A stretch of 64,000 nucleotides of DNA from Streptomyces platensis (GCF_008704855.1 NZ_CP023691.1:7192001-7256000), one strand, 5' to 3'. Shown: positions 17,248 through 25,782, counted from the stretch's first letter. A program made the numbers and translations. The notes: generated by a model from the sequence alone, not told the origin.

Positions 17248-17264
17248 ATTACCTCGCAGGTAAT
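17248..17264. promoter_or_regulatory. 17-bp A/T-ended palindrome, possible operator
   Basis: ATTACCT and AGGTAAT are exact inverted copies separated by CGC. In this GC-rich context an A/T-ended palindrome looks more like a repressor site than a terminator. It lies just after the lamin-tail stop and about 140 bases before the NTF2-like start. Confidence 0.4.
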
Positions 17265-17304
17265 CGACCCTCACCCCCGCCACCCGGCAAGGTGAAGGCA
17301 TCGG

Positions 17305-17334
17305 TTCACGGGCCGGCGCACTCCGGCCCGTGAA
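17305..17334 (+). terminator. Hairpin terminator
   Basis: A perfect 12-pair stem (TTCACGGGCCGG with CCGGCCCGTGAA) and a 6-base loop, 63 bases after the lamin-tail protein stop. It should separate that gene from the NTF2-like gene. Confidence 0.7.
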
Positions 17335-17401
17335 GCGGTGTCAGGCCACGATGCCGTTCAGGCAGCAGGCGGTATGTACTGCGAGGAGTGGGGAGTTCGG
17401 T

Positions 17402-17815
17402 ATGACGCAGCATCAGGAGCGGGTTGTGCAGCAGGCGTCCGTTGTGGGGGACCAGTATGCGGCGGCTGTTGTGCGGTACTTCGAGGCGTGGAATGCGCGG
17501 GAGGAGGGGGCGCTGGGCAAGGCCGTCGAGGCGGCGTTCGGTGCGGAGGTGACGTATACCGATCCGCTGGCCGATGTTGCGGGGCAGGACGGGCTGGCGG
17601 CCGTGATCGGCGGGGCCCATGCGCAGTTCCCCGGTTATGAGTTCCGGCAGGTGGGCGAGGTGGACGGGCACCACGACATCGCGCGGTTCGGGTGGGAGCT
17701 GGTCAGCGTGGCGGACGGGGCGGCGCCGGTGGCCGGGTTCGATGTGGTGCGGCTGGGGGAGGACGGGCGGATCCGGTCCGTCCTCGGGTTCCTGGACCGG
17801 GTGCCGGCCGTGTGA
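17402..17815 (+). CDS. NTF2-like / SnoaL-type protein
   Basis: A 137-residue protein with the cone-shaped NTF2 fold pattern: a long first helix (VVGDQYAAAVVRYFEAWNAREE), then AEVTYTDPLADVAGQDGLAAVIGGAHAQFPG, and strands ARFGWELVSVADG and GFDVVRLGEDGRIRSVLGFLD. This is the SnoaL-like/ketosteroid isomerase-like layout, a family with both small enzymes and binding proteins. No partner pathway is nearby, so a precise role is not given. GGGGAG lies upstream of the ATG. It is convergent with the MmyB-type regulator, with only 21 bases between stops. Confidence 0.8.
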   Translation: MTQHQERVVQQASVVGDQYAAAVVRYFEAWNAREEGALGKAVEAAFGAEVTYTDPLADVAGQDGLAAVIGGAHAQFPGYEFRQVGEVDGHHDIARFGWELVSVADGAAPVAGFDVVRLGEDGRIRSVLGFLDRVPAV

Positions 17816-17836
17816 GTCTGTTGGTGGCGCCGGCCC

Positions 17837-18652
17837 CTATAGCTCCGCTTCCCGCAGAAAGGCCGCTGTCTCCGGATCGGCCGGCAGGAGGGTTTCCACG
17901 GCCAGTTCGGAGACCGTCACATCCATGGGGGTGTTGAAGGTGGCGATGGTGGAGACGAAGGACAGCACGGTGTGCTCGTGCTCGATCAGCATGGGGAGGG
18001 CGAAGGGGGCGTGTGCGCCGACGGTGGCCGATTCGCGGCCGCCGGGTGGCAGGGGGTAGGCGCTCACCTCGTCGTAGAGCGCACGCAGGGGAGCGGAGCG
18101 CAGCAGGGCCAACTGCCGCTCCATCTGGGAGAGCAGATGGCCGCGCCACTCCCGGAAGTTGCGGATGCGCGGGGCCAGGCCCTCGGGGTGCAGGGTGATC
18201 CGCATGGCGTTCAGCGGCGGCTCCAGCAGCGCCGGAGCGATGCCCGCCAGCAGCATGGTGATCCCGCGGTTCGCCGCCTGGACCTGGTAGGTCCCGTCGA
18301 CGACCAGCGCGGGAAACGGCTCGTAGCCGGTCAGCAGCCGTTCCATGCCGGCGCGCAGGGCGGTCATCGACGGGTCGTCCAGCGGGGTCTCCGGGAAGGT
18401 CGGGGCGTAGCCCGCCGCGATCAGCAGGGCGTTGCGCTCCCGTACGGGGACGTCGAGATGTTCGGCGAGCCGGAGCACCATCTCCTGGCTGGGGCGGGAG
18501 CGGCCGGTCTCGATGAAGCTGATGTGGCGGGCGGAGGAGTCGGCGCGCAGCGCCAGTTCCAGCTGGCTGATCCGGCGCCGGTCGCGCCATTCGCGCAACA
18601 GCGCGCCCACACCCGTGGTCGTCTCCGGCGACGACGCCGCAGCAGTTGTCAT
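17837..18652 (-). CDS. XRE-type regulator with MmyB-like ligand domain
   Basis: A 271-residue DNA-binding regulator. Residues 12-75 form a helix-turn-helix (LLREWRDRRRISQLELALRA, then SARHISFIETGRSRPSQEMV). The rest matches the MmyB-like C-terminal domain: PALVVDGTYQVQAANRGITMLLAG, a central HPEGLAPRIRNF and LSFVSTIATFNTPMDVTVSELAVETLLPADPET. In this family the C-terminal domain is thought to bind a small fatty-acid-like ligand. The ATG has no Shine-Dalgarno, so the mRNA may be leaderless. It is divergent from the pterin dehydratase gene, with repeated CCCCTACGGGAG motifs between them. Confidence 0.87.
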   Translation of the reverse strand: MTTAAASSPETTTGVGALLREWRDRRRISQLELALRADSSARHISFIETGRSRPSQEMVLRLAEHLDVPVRERNALLIAAGYAPTFPETPLDDPSMTALRAGMERLLTGYEPFPALVVDGTYQVQAANRGITMLLAGIAPALLEPPLNAMRITLHPEGLAPRIRNFREWRGHLLSQMERQLALLRSAPLRALYDEVSAYPLPPGGRESATVGAHAPFALPMLIEHEHTVLSFVSTIATFNTPMDVTVSELAVETLLPADPETAAFLREAEL

Positions 18653-18696
18653 GGGAGGGACGGTAGCCGAGGGGTGGGAGGCGGTGCGGCGGCTGC

Positions 18697-18776
18697 CCCC
18701 TACGGGAGGGTGGGGATCCAAGGGCGGCGGACACCATCCTTATGGCGGCGGGCCCCACCCCTACGGGAGAGGTGCC
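18697..18776. promoter_or_regulatory. Two direct copies of CCCCTACGGGAG, possible regulator sites
   Basis: CCCCTACGGGAG occurs at 18,697-18,708 and again at 18,759-18,770, each followed by a similar G-rich tail. Each copy contains short CCC/GGG inverted arms. They lie in the intergenic region of the divergent MmyB-type regulator and pterin dehydratase genes, where an autoregulatory site would be expected. Confidence 0.35.
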
Positions 18777-18926
18777 TGCCGCGCCGCCGATACGGGCGAA
18801 AGAAGCCCCGGCGTGACACGCTGGGAGCGGCGCGGTCGCCGCGGCAGCGGGGGGCTGCCCGGACCGCGCGACGTATCGGAAGCCGGCTCCTCGGCGGCCG
18901 GCCCACACAGTGAGAGGTGAGCAGTG

Positions 18927-19238
18927 ATGAATGCTCAGGTGGAACCGCTCAGTGACAAGGAGATCGAGGAGCGTCTCGCGGAGCTGCCCGGGTGGTCCGT
19001 GGAGGGGGACTCGCTGCGCCGTCACTACCTCTTCCACGGGCATGTCCCGGCCGTCGCCATGGTGGTCCATATCGCGCAGATCCAGGAGGAGTTGGGGCAT
19101 CATGCCGATCTCACCCTGGGCTACAACCGGGTCGGCATCGCGGTGAACACCCACAGCATCGGCGGCCGGGTCACCCACCTCGACTTCGGTCTCGCCCGCC
19201 GTATCGAGGACATCGCGCCGGGCCACGGGGTGCGCTGA
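18927..19238 (+). CDS. Pterin-4a-carbinolamine dehydratase
   Basis: A 103-residue protein of the 4a-hydroxytetrahydrobiopterin dehydratase family, which removes water from the pterin formed by aromatic amino acid hydroxylases. The active-site histidine pair is seen in ELGHHADL and the later conserved residues in VNTHSIGGRVTHLD. The usual third residue after HH (often Pro) is Ala here. No aromatic amino acid hydroxylase is in the window, so the partner enzyme may be elsewhere. GAGAGGTGAG precedes the start, and a GTG immediately before the ATG is an alternative start. Confidence 0.88.
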   Translation: MNAQVEPLSDKEIEERLAELPGWSVEGDSLRRHYLFHGHVPAVAMVVHIAQIQEELGHHADLTLGYNRVGIAVNTHSIGGRVTHLDFGLARRIEDIAPGHGVR

Positions 19239-19250
19239 CCCCGTAGCCGC

Positions 19251-20195
19251 TCAGCTGCCGCTGCGGGGCCGCACCACCCGCCCCGCGCGGGCCAGCTCCA
19301 CATTGAACTGGGCGCCGGACAGCAGCGACAGATGGGAGAACCACAGCCAGATCAGGAACACCACCGGCCCGGCGAGCGAGCCGTAGAGCCGGTTGAAGGT
19401 GCCGACGTACGAGGCATAGAGGGCGAATCCGGCGGAGGAGATCAGCCAGAGCAGGACGGCGACCACACCGCCGGGGGCCGCCCGGCGCACCCCGCGGGAA
19501 CTGGGCGGCCCGGAACGGAACAGCACCATCGCCAGCACCGTGGCCAGAAGCAGCAGCAGCGGCCACTTCAGCAGGTTCCAGGTCGCCTCGCCCGCCTCGC
19601 CGAACCCCAGGGCCCGGCCCAGCGCGGTCGCGATCGGGCCGCTCACCAGCAGCGCCACCGCACTGCTGATCAGCAGCGCCATCAGCAGCAGCGCCGTGAA
19701 CAGGATGCGCGGCGCCTTGCGCCACGGCGGCCGGTCGTCCTTCGTGCGGTGCATGGCGTGCAGTGCGCGGCGGAACACCGCCAGATAGCTGCACGACGAC
19801 CACAGCGCACTGATCAGGGCGCCGCCCAGCACCACCCACGCCGCGGTCTGCTGGTGCGCCATCCCGACCAGCGCCCGGTGAACGGTCGGGCCCGACTCGG
19901 CCGGGGCGATCGAACTGATCTGGTTGATGAGCTGTTCGGTGGCCGGCGGATCGGCGAGACCGATCAGCGACACCGTGACGATCAGCGACGGCAGCAGCGC
20001 CAGCACCGAGTAGTACGTCAGGCTGGCGGCCCAGTCCGTCACATCGTCGTGCCACACGGACAGTGGCGTACGGCGCAGCGCGGTACGGACCTGGGCCCAG
20101 GTCGGCAGCGTGGCCGGCTTCCTCGGCCCCGCCGCCCCGAGTGCCCGGTCCAGCTGTGTCGGGTCCAGCCCGCGGCGCATACCGCTCCCGCCCAT
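19251..20195 (-). CDS. YihY/BrkB-family inner membrane protein
   Basis: A 314-residue membrane protein with about six transmembrane helices. The family signature is visible: DWAASLTYYSVLALLPSLIV (about 54-73), a second helix VVLGGALISALWSSCSYLAVF, then FALYASYVGTFNRLYGSLAGPVVFLIWLWFSHLSLLSGAQFN near the end. The biochemical role of YihY/BrkB proteins is not settled. A basic tail (RAGRVVRPRSGS) is probably cytoplasmic. AAAGGA lies about ten bases before the ATG. It follows the photolyase gene by 86 bases on the same strand. Confidence 0.9.
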   Translation of the reverse strand: MGGSGMRRGLDPTQLDRALGAAGPRKPATLPTWAQVRTALRRTPLSVWHDDVTDWAASLTYYSVLALLPSLIVTVSLIGLADPPATEQLINQISSIAPAESGPTVHRALVGMAHQQTAAWVVLGGALISALWSSCSYLAVFRRALHAMHRTKDDRPPWRKAPRILFTALLLMALLISSAVALLVSGPIATALGRALGFGEAGEATWNLLKWPLLLLLATVLAMVLFRSGPPSSRGVRRAAPGGVVAVLLWLISSAGFALYASYVGTFNRLYGSLAGPVVFLIWLWFSHLSLLSGAQFNVELARAGRVVRPRSGS

Positions 20196-20281
20196 GTCGT
20201 ATCCGTCCTTTCCGTCAGTCCGCCCTGCATCATCTCCCGTACCGGACGCCGCCCACGACACACGGCCGGCCGGTGCCCCGT

Positions 20282-21661
20282 TCAGTCCAGCCCGCGGGCC
20301 CGCTTGAACCGCACCAGCCCGTCCGCCAGGTCCAGCACCGGATCCGGGTAGTCGTACGCCGCCCGCTCGGGCCCGGACAGCGTCCAGGGCCGGTGCACCG
20401 CCGCGCCCGCGAGGCCCGCGAGCTCCGGCACCCAGCGCCGTACATAGTCGCCCCGGGGATCGAACCGACGGGCCTGGACGAGCGGATTCAGCACCCGGTT
20501 GGGCCGGGTATCGGTTCCGGTGCCGGCCACCCACTGCCAGTTGAGCTGGTTGTTCGCCATATCGCCGTCCACCAGCAGATCCAGGAAGTGCCGGGCGCCC
20601 ACCCGCCAGTCCACATACAGCGTCTTGGTCAGAAAGCTCGCCACCAGCATCCGGGCCCGGTTGTGCAGCCACCCCTCGTGCAGCAGCTGCCGCATCCCCG
20701 CGTCGACCACGGGATAGCCGGTACGGCCCTCTTTCCACGCCGTCACCTCGGCGCGGTCGAACCGCCAGCGGTCCCCCCTCGCGCGGTAGTCGGCGCGCGC
20801 CGCGTCGGGACGGGCCGCCAGCACCTGATGGTGGAAGTCCCGCCAGGCCAGCTGCCGTACGAATGCCTCGGCACCGGCGTCGCTCCGGCCGGCCGCCTTG
20901 TGCACCAGCTCCACCGGCGACAGGCACCCGAAGTGCAGATACGGCGACAGCCGCGAGGTGGCATCGCCCGGCAGATCGTCCTGCCGGTCCTGGTAGTCGG
21001 CCATACCCGACCGCTGCCAGGCCCCGAACCGCCGGCGCCCCGCCCGTTCGCCACCCTCCGGCAGCGCGGGCGACGGCGTGCCGTCCGGGCACAGCACCCG
21101 CGCGGACGGCAGCTCCTCGGACCGCACATCGGCGGGGACCCGTACGGAGCGGGGCGCGGGCAGCACCGACCGCCGCCCCGCCGCCTGCCAGCGCCGGAAG
21201 TACGGGGTGAAGACCGCGAAATGGTCCTTGCCCGGCCCGGAGGGCAGCACCGCGCCGGGCGGCAGCGCCGTGATCACCGCGTCATGGACCACCAGGGCCC
21301 GCCCGGCCGACGCCAGCTCCGCCCGCAACCGCCGCTCCCTGCGCAGCGCATAGCCGCTCACCCCGGCCGCGAGATGCACCTCCCCGGCCCCGGCCTCCGC
21401 CGCCACCCGGCAGGTCTCGGTGACCACGTCCCCCGTACGGATGACCAGCCGACCGCCCCGTTCGCGCAGCCCCGCATCGAGATCCGCCAGCGCATCGGCG
21501 AGAAAGGCCGCCCGGTTGGGCACCACGAACCCGGCGTCGGCGATGCCCGTGTCGACGACGAACAGCGGTACCACCTGGCGCGCGGCGCGCAGCGCGGCAT
21601 GCAGCACCGGCTGATCGTGCAGCCGCAGGTCGGAGCTGAACAGGCAGATCGCTACGTCCAT
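20282..21661 (-). CDS. phr: Deoxyribodipyrimidine photolyase
   Basis: A 459-residue cryptochrome/photolyase-family enzyme that repairs UV-induced pyrimidine dimers with light. The N-terminal alpha/beta antenna domain opens ICLFSSDLRLHDQPVLHAAL. The FAD-binding helical domain holds LSPYLHFGCLSP, RQLAWRDFHHQVL, GYPVVDAGMRQL, GWLHNRARMLVASFL and the FAD/DNA-lesion region NNQLNWQWVAGTGTD (about 376-390). The conserved C-terminal FDPRGDYVRRWVPEL is intact. Length matches class I CPD photolyases. It probably forms a transcription unit with the YihY gene downstream. Confidence 0.95.
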   Translation of the reverse strand: MDVAICLFSSDLRLHDQPVLHAALRAARQVVPLFVVDTGIADAGFVVPNRAAFLADALADLDAGLRERGGRLVIRTGDVVTETCRVAAEAGAGEVHLAAGVSGYALRRERRLRAELASAGRALVVHDAVITALPPGAVLPSGPGKDHFAVFTPYFRRWQAAGRRSVLPAPRSVRVPADVRSEELPSARVLCPDGTPSPALPEGGERAGRRRFGAWQRSGMADYQDRQDDLPGDATSRLSPYLHFGCLSPVELVHKAAGRSDAGAEAFVRQLAWRDFHHQVLAARPDAARADYRARGDRWRFDRAEVTAWKEGRTGYPVVDAGMRQLLHEGWLHNRARMLVASFLTKTLYVDWRVGARHFLDLLVDGDMANNQLNWQWVAGTGTDTRPNRVLNPLVQARRFDPRGDYVRRWVPELAGLAGAAVHRPWTLSGPERAAYDYPDPVLDLADGLVRFKRARGLD

Positions 21662-21705
21662 GCCCTACGTCTACACCGAACGGCACCGCGCGGGGTGGCG
21701 TTCGA

Positions 21706-21732
21706 GGGCGCCCGCCCGTCAGCCGGGCGCCC
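21706..21732 (-). terminator. Hairpin terminator
   Basis: A 9-pair stem (GGGCGCCCG with CGGGCGCCC) and 9-base loop, starting six bases past the DUF1266 gene stop. It separates that gene from the photolyase gene downstream. Confidence 0.55.
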
Positions 21733-21738
21733 CTCCCG

Positions 21739-22779
21739 TCAGGAGAAGGGCAGCCCGCGCCACGGCGAGGACGGGTCCTGGGTGAGCACGCGGTGCAGAT
21801 GCACCGCCTCCGCGTACTGCGGCCCGAACCAGCCGTTGTCGAACGCCAGCATCCGGCCCAGGGCATAGCCCGCGGCGAACTCCTCCCACGAGCCGTACAC
21901 CTCCCGGGCCCGCGCGGCGACCTGCTGCACGGCCTGTTCAGCCTGGGGCGGCGCGCACAGCCGGGCGCTCAGGCCCCAGCGGACGAGATTGACGGCATGC
22001 GCATGGTCCAGCGCCACCAGGGACACCACCCGGCCGTCGGCCGGCAGCAGCCCGTCCGCGCGGAAGCGCTCCTCGTACCGGGTCACGAGCTCCGGGACGG
22101 CCGGCGATTCCGCCGCGTCCCGGGCCCGTGCCCGCAGCGCCGTCTCGGTCTCCGCCGGTACGAACTGCCCGCCCAGCAGCTGGTCCAGCCGCTGCTGCCA
22201 GGTGGCGGGATCGGTCACCGACCACTGGTCGCGCAGGGTCTGGGCGTCCGCGGCGTGGTCGAGGAAGGCCGTTCCGAGTTCGTTCCACGGCACGCTGTGG
22301 TGCACCGCGATCGGCGCACCGCACGCCAGCCCCTGCGCGACGGGGCCGTGCAGCGCACTCCCGTAGTGCGTGACGAGCAGCCCGCCGGGCCGCACCCCGA
22401 CCTGGGCACGGACCCGCAGCCAGCCGGCGCGGTGGCCGGGGGACGCGGCGAGATACGCGGCGCACGGCGTCCCGGGGTTCACCGCGAGCCGCCATTTGTC
22501 GTTCGGCCAGTCCTGCGCCAGTTCCTCGACCGAGACCCGGTCGAAGAACTGCTGCGGCTGCCACGGCGGGAGCATGCCGCGGGTCAGGACGGGAATGCAT
22601 TTCGCACCCGCCGCCGGGTCGTCGTAGACGGGCAGCGGGTCCTGACCCTGCTGGGGTACCGCCAGATACAGATCCTCACCGGCGATCGCCGCGACCTGAC
22701 CGTCCCAGTCCCCACGCGCCGTTGCTTCGCACAGCCGCCGCTCGGTATCCGTCGGCGGCATCCATCCCGGAGTAGCCAC
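21739..22779 (-). CDS. SseB-like plus DUF1266 domain protein
   Basis: A 346-residue soluble protein with two parts. Residues 1-130 resemble the SseB-like module (LYLAVPQQGQDPLPVYDD, CIPVLTRGMLPPW, WPNDKWRLAVNPGTPCAAYL). The C-terminal third carries the DUF1266 signature: NLVRWGLSARLCAPPQAEQ, then SWEEFAAGYALGRMLAFDNG and RVLTQDPSSPWRGLPFS. DUF1266 has no known activity. The GTG start is tentative; another GTG 21 bases upstream is possible, and neither has a strong ribosome binding site. It is divergent from the methyltransferase gene. Confidence 0.75.
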   Translation of the reverse strand: MATPGWMPPTDTERRLCEATARGDWDGQVAAIAGEDLYLAVPQQGQDPLPVYDDPAAGAKCIPVLTRGMLPPWQPQQFFDRVSVEELAQDWPNDKWRLAVNPGTPCAAYLAASPGHRAGWLRVRAQVGVRPGGLLVTHYGSALHGPVAQGLACGAPIAVHHSVPWNELGTAFLDHAADAQTLRDQWSVTDPATWQQRLDQLLGGQFVPAETETALRARARDAAESPAVPELVTRYEERFRADGLLPADGRVVSLVALDHAHAVNLVRWGLSARLCAPPQAEQAVQQVAARAREVYGSWEEFAAGYALGRMLAFDNGWFGPQYAEAVHLHRVLTQDPSSPWRGLPFS

Positions 22780-22875
22780 AGGCCAAGACCCTACGATCAC
22801 CCCTGCTCCCGGGGGAACGTGGGGCCGCCGGCCCGCAGGATTGCACGCGCACCACCCGTCACGGAGGCTCGACGT

Positions 22876-23775
22876 ATGAGCGACCACGACCGTCCCGGAC
22901 CCGGGCACCACCACCGGCACGACAGCGTCCACCCCGACTGGGAGATGCTCGGCCCGGACCTCGAACGGGGCGCCGAGCTGTACACGCCGCTCTACGAACA
23001 GGCCGCGTCCTGGCTGCGCGAGGCCGCCCCCGGCGCCGCCCCCGGCGGAGTGCGCAGGGTGCTCGACATCGGCAGCGGTCCGGGCGTCGTCAGCTGTCTG
23101 CTGGCCCGCGCCTTCCCCGATGCCGAGGTGGTGGCGGTGGACGCCACCGGGGCACTCCTGGAGCGGGCCCGCGACCGGGCCGCGCGCCTCGGCCTCGCCG
23201 ACCGGGTCCACACCCAGCTCGCCGAGGTCCCGGACGGACTCGACGCCCTCGGCGGCGCCGACCTCATCTGGTCGAGCAAGGCCCTGCACCACGTCGGTGA
23301 CCAGCGTGCCGCGGTCGCCGCCCTGGCCGGTCATCTGCGGCCCGGCGGACTGCTCGCCCTCGCCGAGGGTGGCCTCACCCCGCGCTTTCTGCCGCGCGAC
23401 CTCGGCATCGGCCGCCCGGGGCTCCAGTCCCGGCTCGACGCGGCCGGTGAGGAGTGGTTCAGCGAGATGCGGGCGGCGCTGCCGGACACCGTCGACGAGA
23501 CCGAGGACTGGCCCGCCTTCCTCGCCGACGCCGGTCTGCGCGCGCCGGGTACCCGCAGCTTCCTGCTCGATCTGCCGGCCCCGCTGTCCGCCGACGCCCG
23601 CGCCTACCTCGTGACCACCCTGAGCCGTGCGCGCGAGATGTACGGCGACCGCCTCGACGAGGACGACCGCACCGCCCTGGCCCGCCTCACCGACCCCGAG
23701 GACGCCGCCGGGATCACCCGCCGCCCCGATGCCTTCTTCCTGTCGGCGCAGACCGTCCACACGGCGCGGGCGTAG
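22876..23775 (+). CDS. Class I SAM-dependent methyltransferase
   Basis: A 299-residue methyltransferase. A His-rich N-terminus (GHHHRHDSVHPDWEML) precedes the Rossmann-type SAM domain: motif I VLDIGSGPGVVSCLLA (about 62-77), motif II EVVAVDATGALLERAR, then motif IV region DLIWSSKALHHVGD. The C-terminal half (PDTVDETEDWPAFLADAGLR and after) is the substrate part and matches Streptomyces methyltransferases of unknown target. GGAGG lies eight bases before the ATG. A strong hairpin follows, so it is probably monocistronic. Confidence 0.88.
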   Translation: MSDHDRPGPGHHHRHDSVHPDWEMLGPDLERGAELYTPLYEQAASWLREAAPGAAPGGVRRVLDIGSGPGVVSCLLARAFPDAEVVAVDATGALLERARDRAARLGLADRVHTQLAEVPDGLDALGGADLIWSSKALHHVGDQRAAVAALAGHLRPGGLLALAEGGLTPRFLPRDLGIGRPGLQSRLDAAGEEWFSEMRAALPDTVDETEDWPAFLADAGLRAPGTRSFLLDLPAPLSADARAYLVTTLSRAREMYGDRLDEDDRTALARLTDPEDAAGITRRPDAFFLSAQTVHTARA

Positions 23776-23797
23776 CGGGGCCGGGGCCGGTTCGGGC

Positions 23798-23823
23798 GGC
23801 CAGGGCCGGAAAAGGCCCTGGCC
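23798..23823 (+). terminator. Hairpin terminator
   Basis: A perfect 10-pair stem (GGCCAGGGCC with GGCCCTGGCC) and a GGAAAA loop, 22 bases past the methyltransferase stop and placed to serve the convergent VOC gene too. Confidence 0.65.
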
Positions 23824-23881
23824 CACCACCCGGCAACCGCCGCGCCCGCGCGCCTGCTTGCCGTCCGAAGCGGCCGTCCGA

Positions 23882-23933
23882 CTCGGATCAGCCCTGATTC
23901 ACCGGCTCTCGGATCAGCCCTGATTCATCGGCT
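23882..23933. repeat. 26-bp tandem duplication covering the end of the VOC gene
   Basis: Two adjacent 26-base units differ at only one position (ACCGGCT versus ATCGGCT). The right copy contains the last codons and stop of the VOC gene; the left copy lies just past the stop. It looks like a recent local duplication. Confidence 0.9.
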
Positions 23934-24705
23934 TGGGAGTGATGACGGCGAACGTCGCGCCCTGCGGGTCGCTCACCACGGCCATCCGGCCGGCGATCAT
24001 GTCGAAGGGACGCTGTAGCGCCGCGCCGCCGGCCGCGGTCACCTTCTCGACCGTCGCGTCGGCATCCGCCACCGAGAAGTACGCCAGCCAGTGCGAGGGG
24101 GTGTCGGCCGGCATCTGCTCGGACATCGGCTGCATCCCGCCCACCGGACGGTCGTTCACCTGGAGGGAGTAGTAGTTGTCGGCGCCTTCCATGGGGGCGC
24201 TCTCGATGCCGAGGGCCGACTTGTAGAACGCGGCGGCGGCGGACGGGTCGGTGGTGTTGAGCTCGTTCCAGATCAGCGCGCCGTGCTCGTTGACGATGCC
24301 GGCGCCGGGGAAGTCCCTGGGCTGCCAGATGCCGAACACCGCTCCCGTGGGGTCGGCCGCGATACACATCCGGCCGAGCGTCATCACGTCCATGACCGGC
24401 ATCAGGACCGTGCCGTCGGCCCCCCGGACCGCTTCGGAGGTGGCGTCCGCGTCGGCGGCCGCCAGGTAGGTGGTCCACACGGTCGGCGGTGCGGGCTGGC
24501 CGCCCATCTCGACCGCGGCCATGATTCCGGCGACCGGCTTGCCGTTGAGCTCACAGACCGCATAGCCACCGGTCTCCGGGGGCCCGATCTCTCCGGTCCA
24601 CCCGAAGACCTGGGCGTAGAAGTCGATGGCCGCTTGCTGGTCAGGGGCCGCGAGGTCGATCCAGCAGGGCGTCCCGGGCTGGTAGGGAGCTGTGACTTCA
24701 GGCAT
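23914..24705 (-). CDS. Two-domain VOC family protein
   Basis: A 263-residue protein made of two tandem glyoxalase-fold domains. The first starts GTPCWIDLAAPDQQAAIDFYAQVFGW and ends MCIAADPTGAVFGIWQP. The second starts GALIWNELNTTDPSAAAAFYKSALG and ends MAVVSDPQGATFAVITP. This matches the actinomycete 27-kDa hydroxylase-like VOC proteins often found near antibiotic genes, though no such cluster is here and substrate is unknown. The chosen ATG has GAGGAGG about six bases upstream. The longer frame to 24,810 lacks homology. The last codons lie in a tandem duplication. Confidence 0.87.
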   Translation of the reverse strand: MPEVTAPYQPGTPCWIDLAAPDQQAAIDFYAQVFGWTGEIGPPETGGYAVCELNGKPVAGIMAAVEMGGQPAPPTVWTTYLAAADADATSEAVRGADGTVLMPVMDVMTLGRMCIAADPTGAVFGIWQPRDFPGAGIVNEHGALIWNELNTTDPSAAAAFYKSALGIESAPMEGADNYYSLQVNDRPVGGMQPMSEQMPADTPSHWLAYFSVADADATVEKVTAAGGAALQRPFDMIAGRMAVVSDPQGATFAVITPKPMNQG

Positions 24706-24860
24706 CAAGGCCTCCTCGATGGGGCACCTCCCGCCGTTCAGGCATACGGGAGGAGCAGAACGCGGAGGGGTCGCGGCCCCGGTCGGCAGGCCTCGGGAGC
24801 CACCCCACACTCACCCTCCACAGTCACCGCCGTCCGCCGAGCCCGCCACTCGGGTACGAC

Positions 24861-24893
24861 TCGGCGCCGCCCGGAACAGCCGGGCGGCGCCGA
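24861..24893 (-). terminator. Hairpin terminator
   Basis: A perfect 14-pair stem (TCGGCGCCGCCCGG with CCGGGCGGCGCCGA) and AACAG loop, starting 14 bases past the aldo/keto reductase stop. Confidence 0.75.
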
Positions 24894-24907
24894 ATACGGG
24901 CGGCGGA

Positions 24908-25741
24908 TCAGACCACGTCGAAGGCGGCCGGGTCCGGGCCGAGGCGGGTGCCGGTGTCCAGGCCGGCGAGCGCGGTGAGGTCCGCGTCGTCCAGCTCGAA
25001 GTCGAAGATGTCGATGTTCTCGGCGATGCGCGAGGGGGTGACGGACTTCGGGATGGCGACATTGCCGAGCTGGACGTGCCAGCGCAGCACGACCTGGGCC
25101 GGGCTCTTGCCGTGCTTGGCGGCGAGCTTCACGAGCGTCGGGTCCTCCAGGAGGCCCCTGCCCTGGCCGATCGGCGACCAGGCCTCGGTGACGATGTTGT
25201 GGCGGGCGTGGAAGGCACGGGAGGCGGCCTGCGGGAACTGCGGGTGCAGCTCGATCTGGTTGACGGCCGGGACGATGGAGGTCTCGCCCATCAGCCGCTC
25301 CAGATGCTCCGGCAGGAAGTTGGAGACACCGATGGCCTTGGCGCGGCCGTCCGCGTAGATCTCCTCAAGTGCCCGGTACGTCTCGATGTACGTGTCCCGG
25401 GCCGGGAGCGGCCAGTGGATCAGATACAGGTCCACGTACTCCAGGCCGAGCTTGGCGAGGGAGGTGTCGAACGCGCGCAGCGTCGCGTCGTGGCCCTGGT
25501 CGGCATTCCAGAGCTTGGTCGTGACGAAGAGCTCGTCACGGGCGACGCCGGAGGCGGCGAGCGCCCTGCCGGTGCCCTCTTCGTTGCCGTAGATCATCGC
25601 GGTGTCGATGCTGCGGTACCCGGCGTCCAGGGCCTGGCCGACGGCGGTGGCCGCCTGTTCGTCCTCGACCTGCCAGACGCCGTAGCCGAGCTGCGGCATC
25701 GCGACGCCGTTGTTGAGCTTGATGGACGGAACCTTGCTCAC
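24908..25741 (-). CDS. Aldo/keto reductase
   Basis: A 277-residue NADPH-dependent reductase of the AKR superfamily, (beta/alpha)8 barrel. The catalytic set is visible: Asp and Tyr in SIDTAMIYGNEEGTG, Lys in TTKLWNADQG, His in DLYLIHWPLP. Cofactor binding is at AIPKSVTPSRIAENI. It resembles 2,5-diketo-gluconate reductase-type enzymes acting on aldehydes and ketoses. The GTG chosen gives the usual start (SKVPSIKLNNGVAMPQLG) and 277 length. A TTG 45 bases upstream overlaps the stop of the preceding membrane-protein gene as TTGA and remains possible. Either way the two genes look coupled. Confidence 0.92.
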   Translation of the reverse strand: MSKVPSIKLNNGVAMPQLGYGVWQVEDEQAATAVGQALDAGYRSIDTAMIYGNEEGTGRALAASGVARDELFVTTKLWNADQGHDATLRAFDTSLAKLGLEYVDLYLIHWPLPARDTYIETYRALEEIYADGRAKAIGVSNFLPEHLERLMGETSIVPAVNQIELHPQFPQAASRAFHARHNIVTEAWSPIGQGRGLLEDPTLVKLAAKHGKSPAQVVLRWHVQLGNVAIPKSVTPSRIAENIDIFDFELDDADLTALAGLDTGTRLGPDPAAFDVV

Positions 25742-25782
25742 GAGGGGATCGATCCTTACGTCGGCTTTCTTGTTCAGGGATG

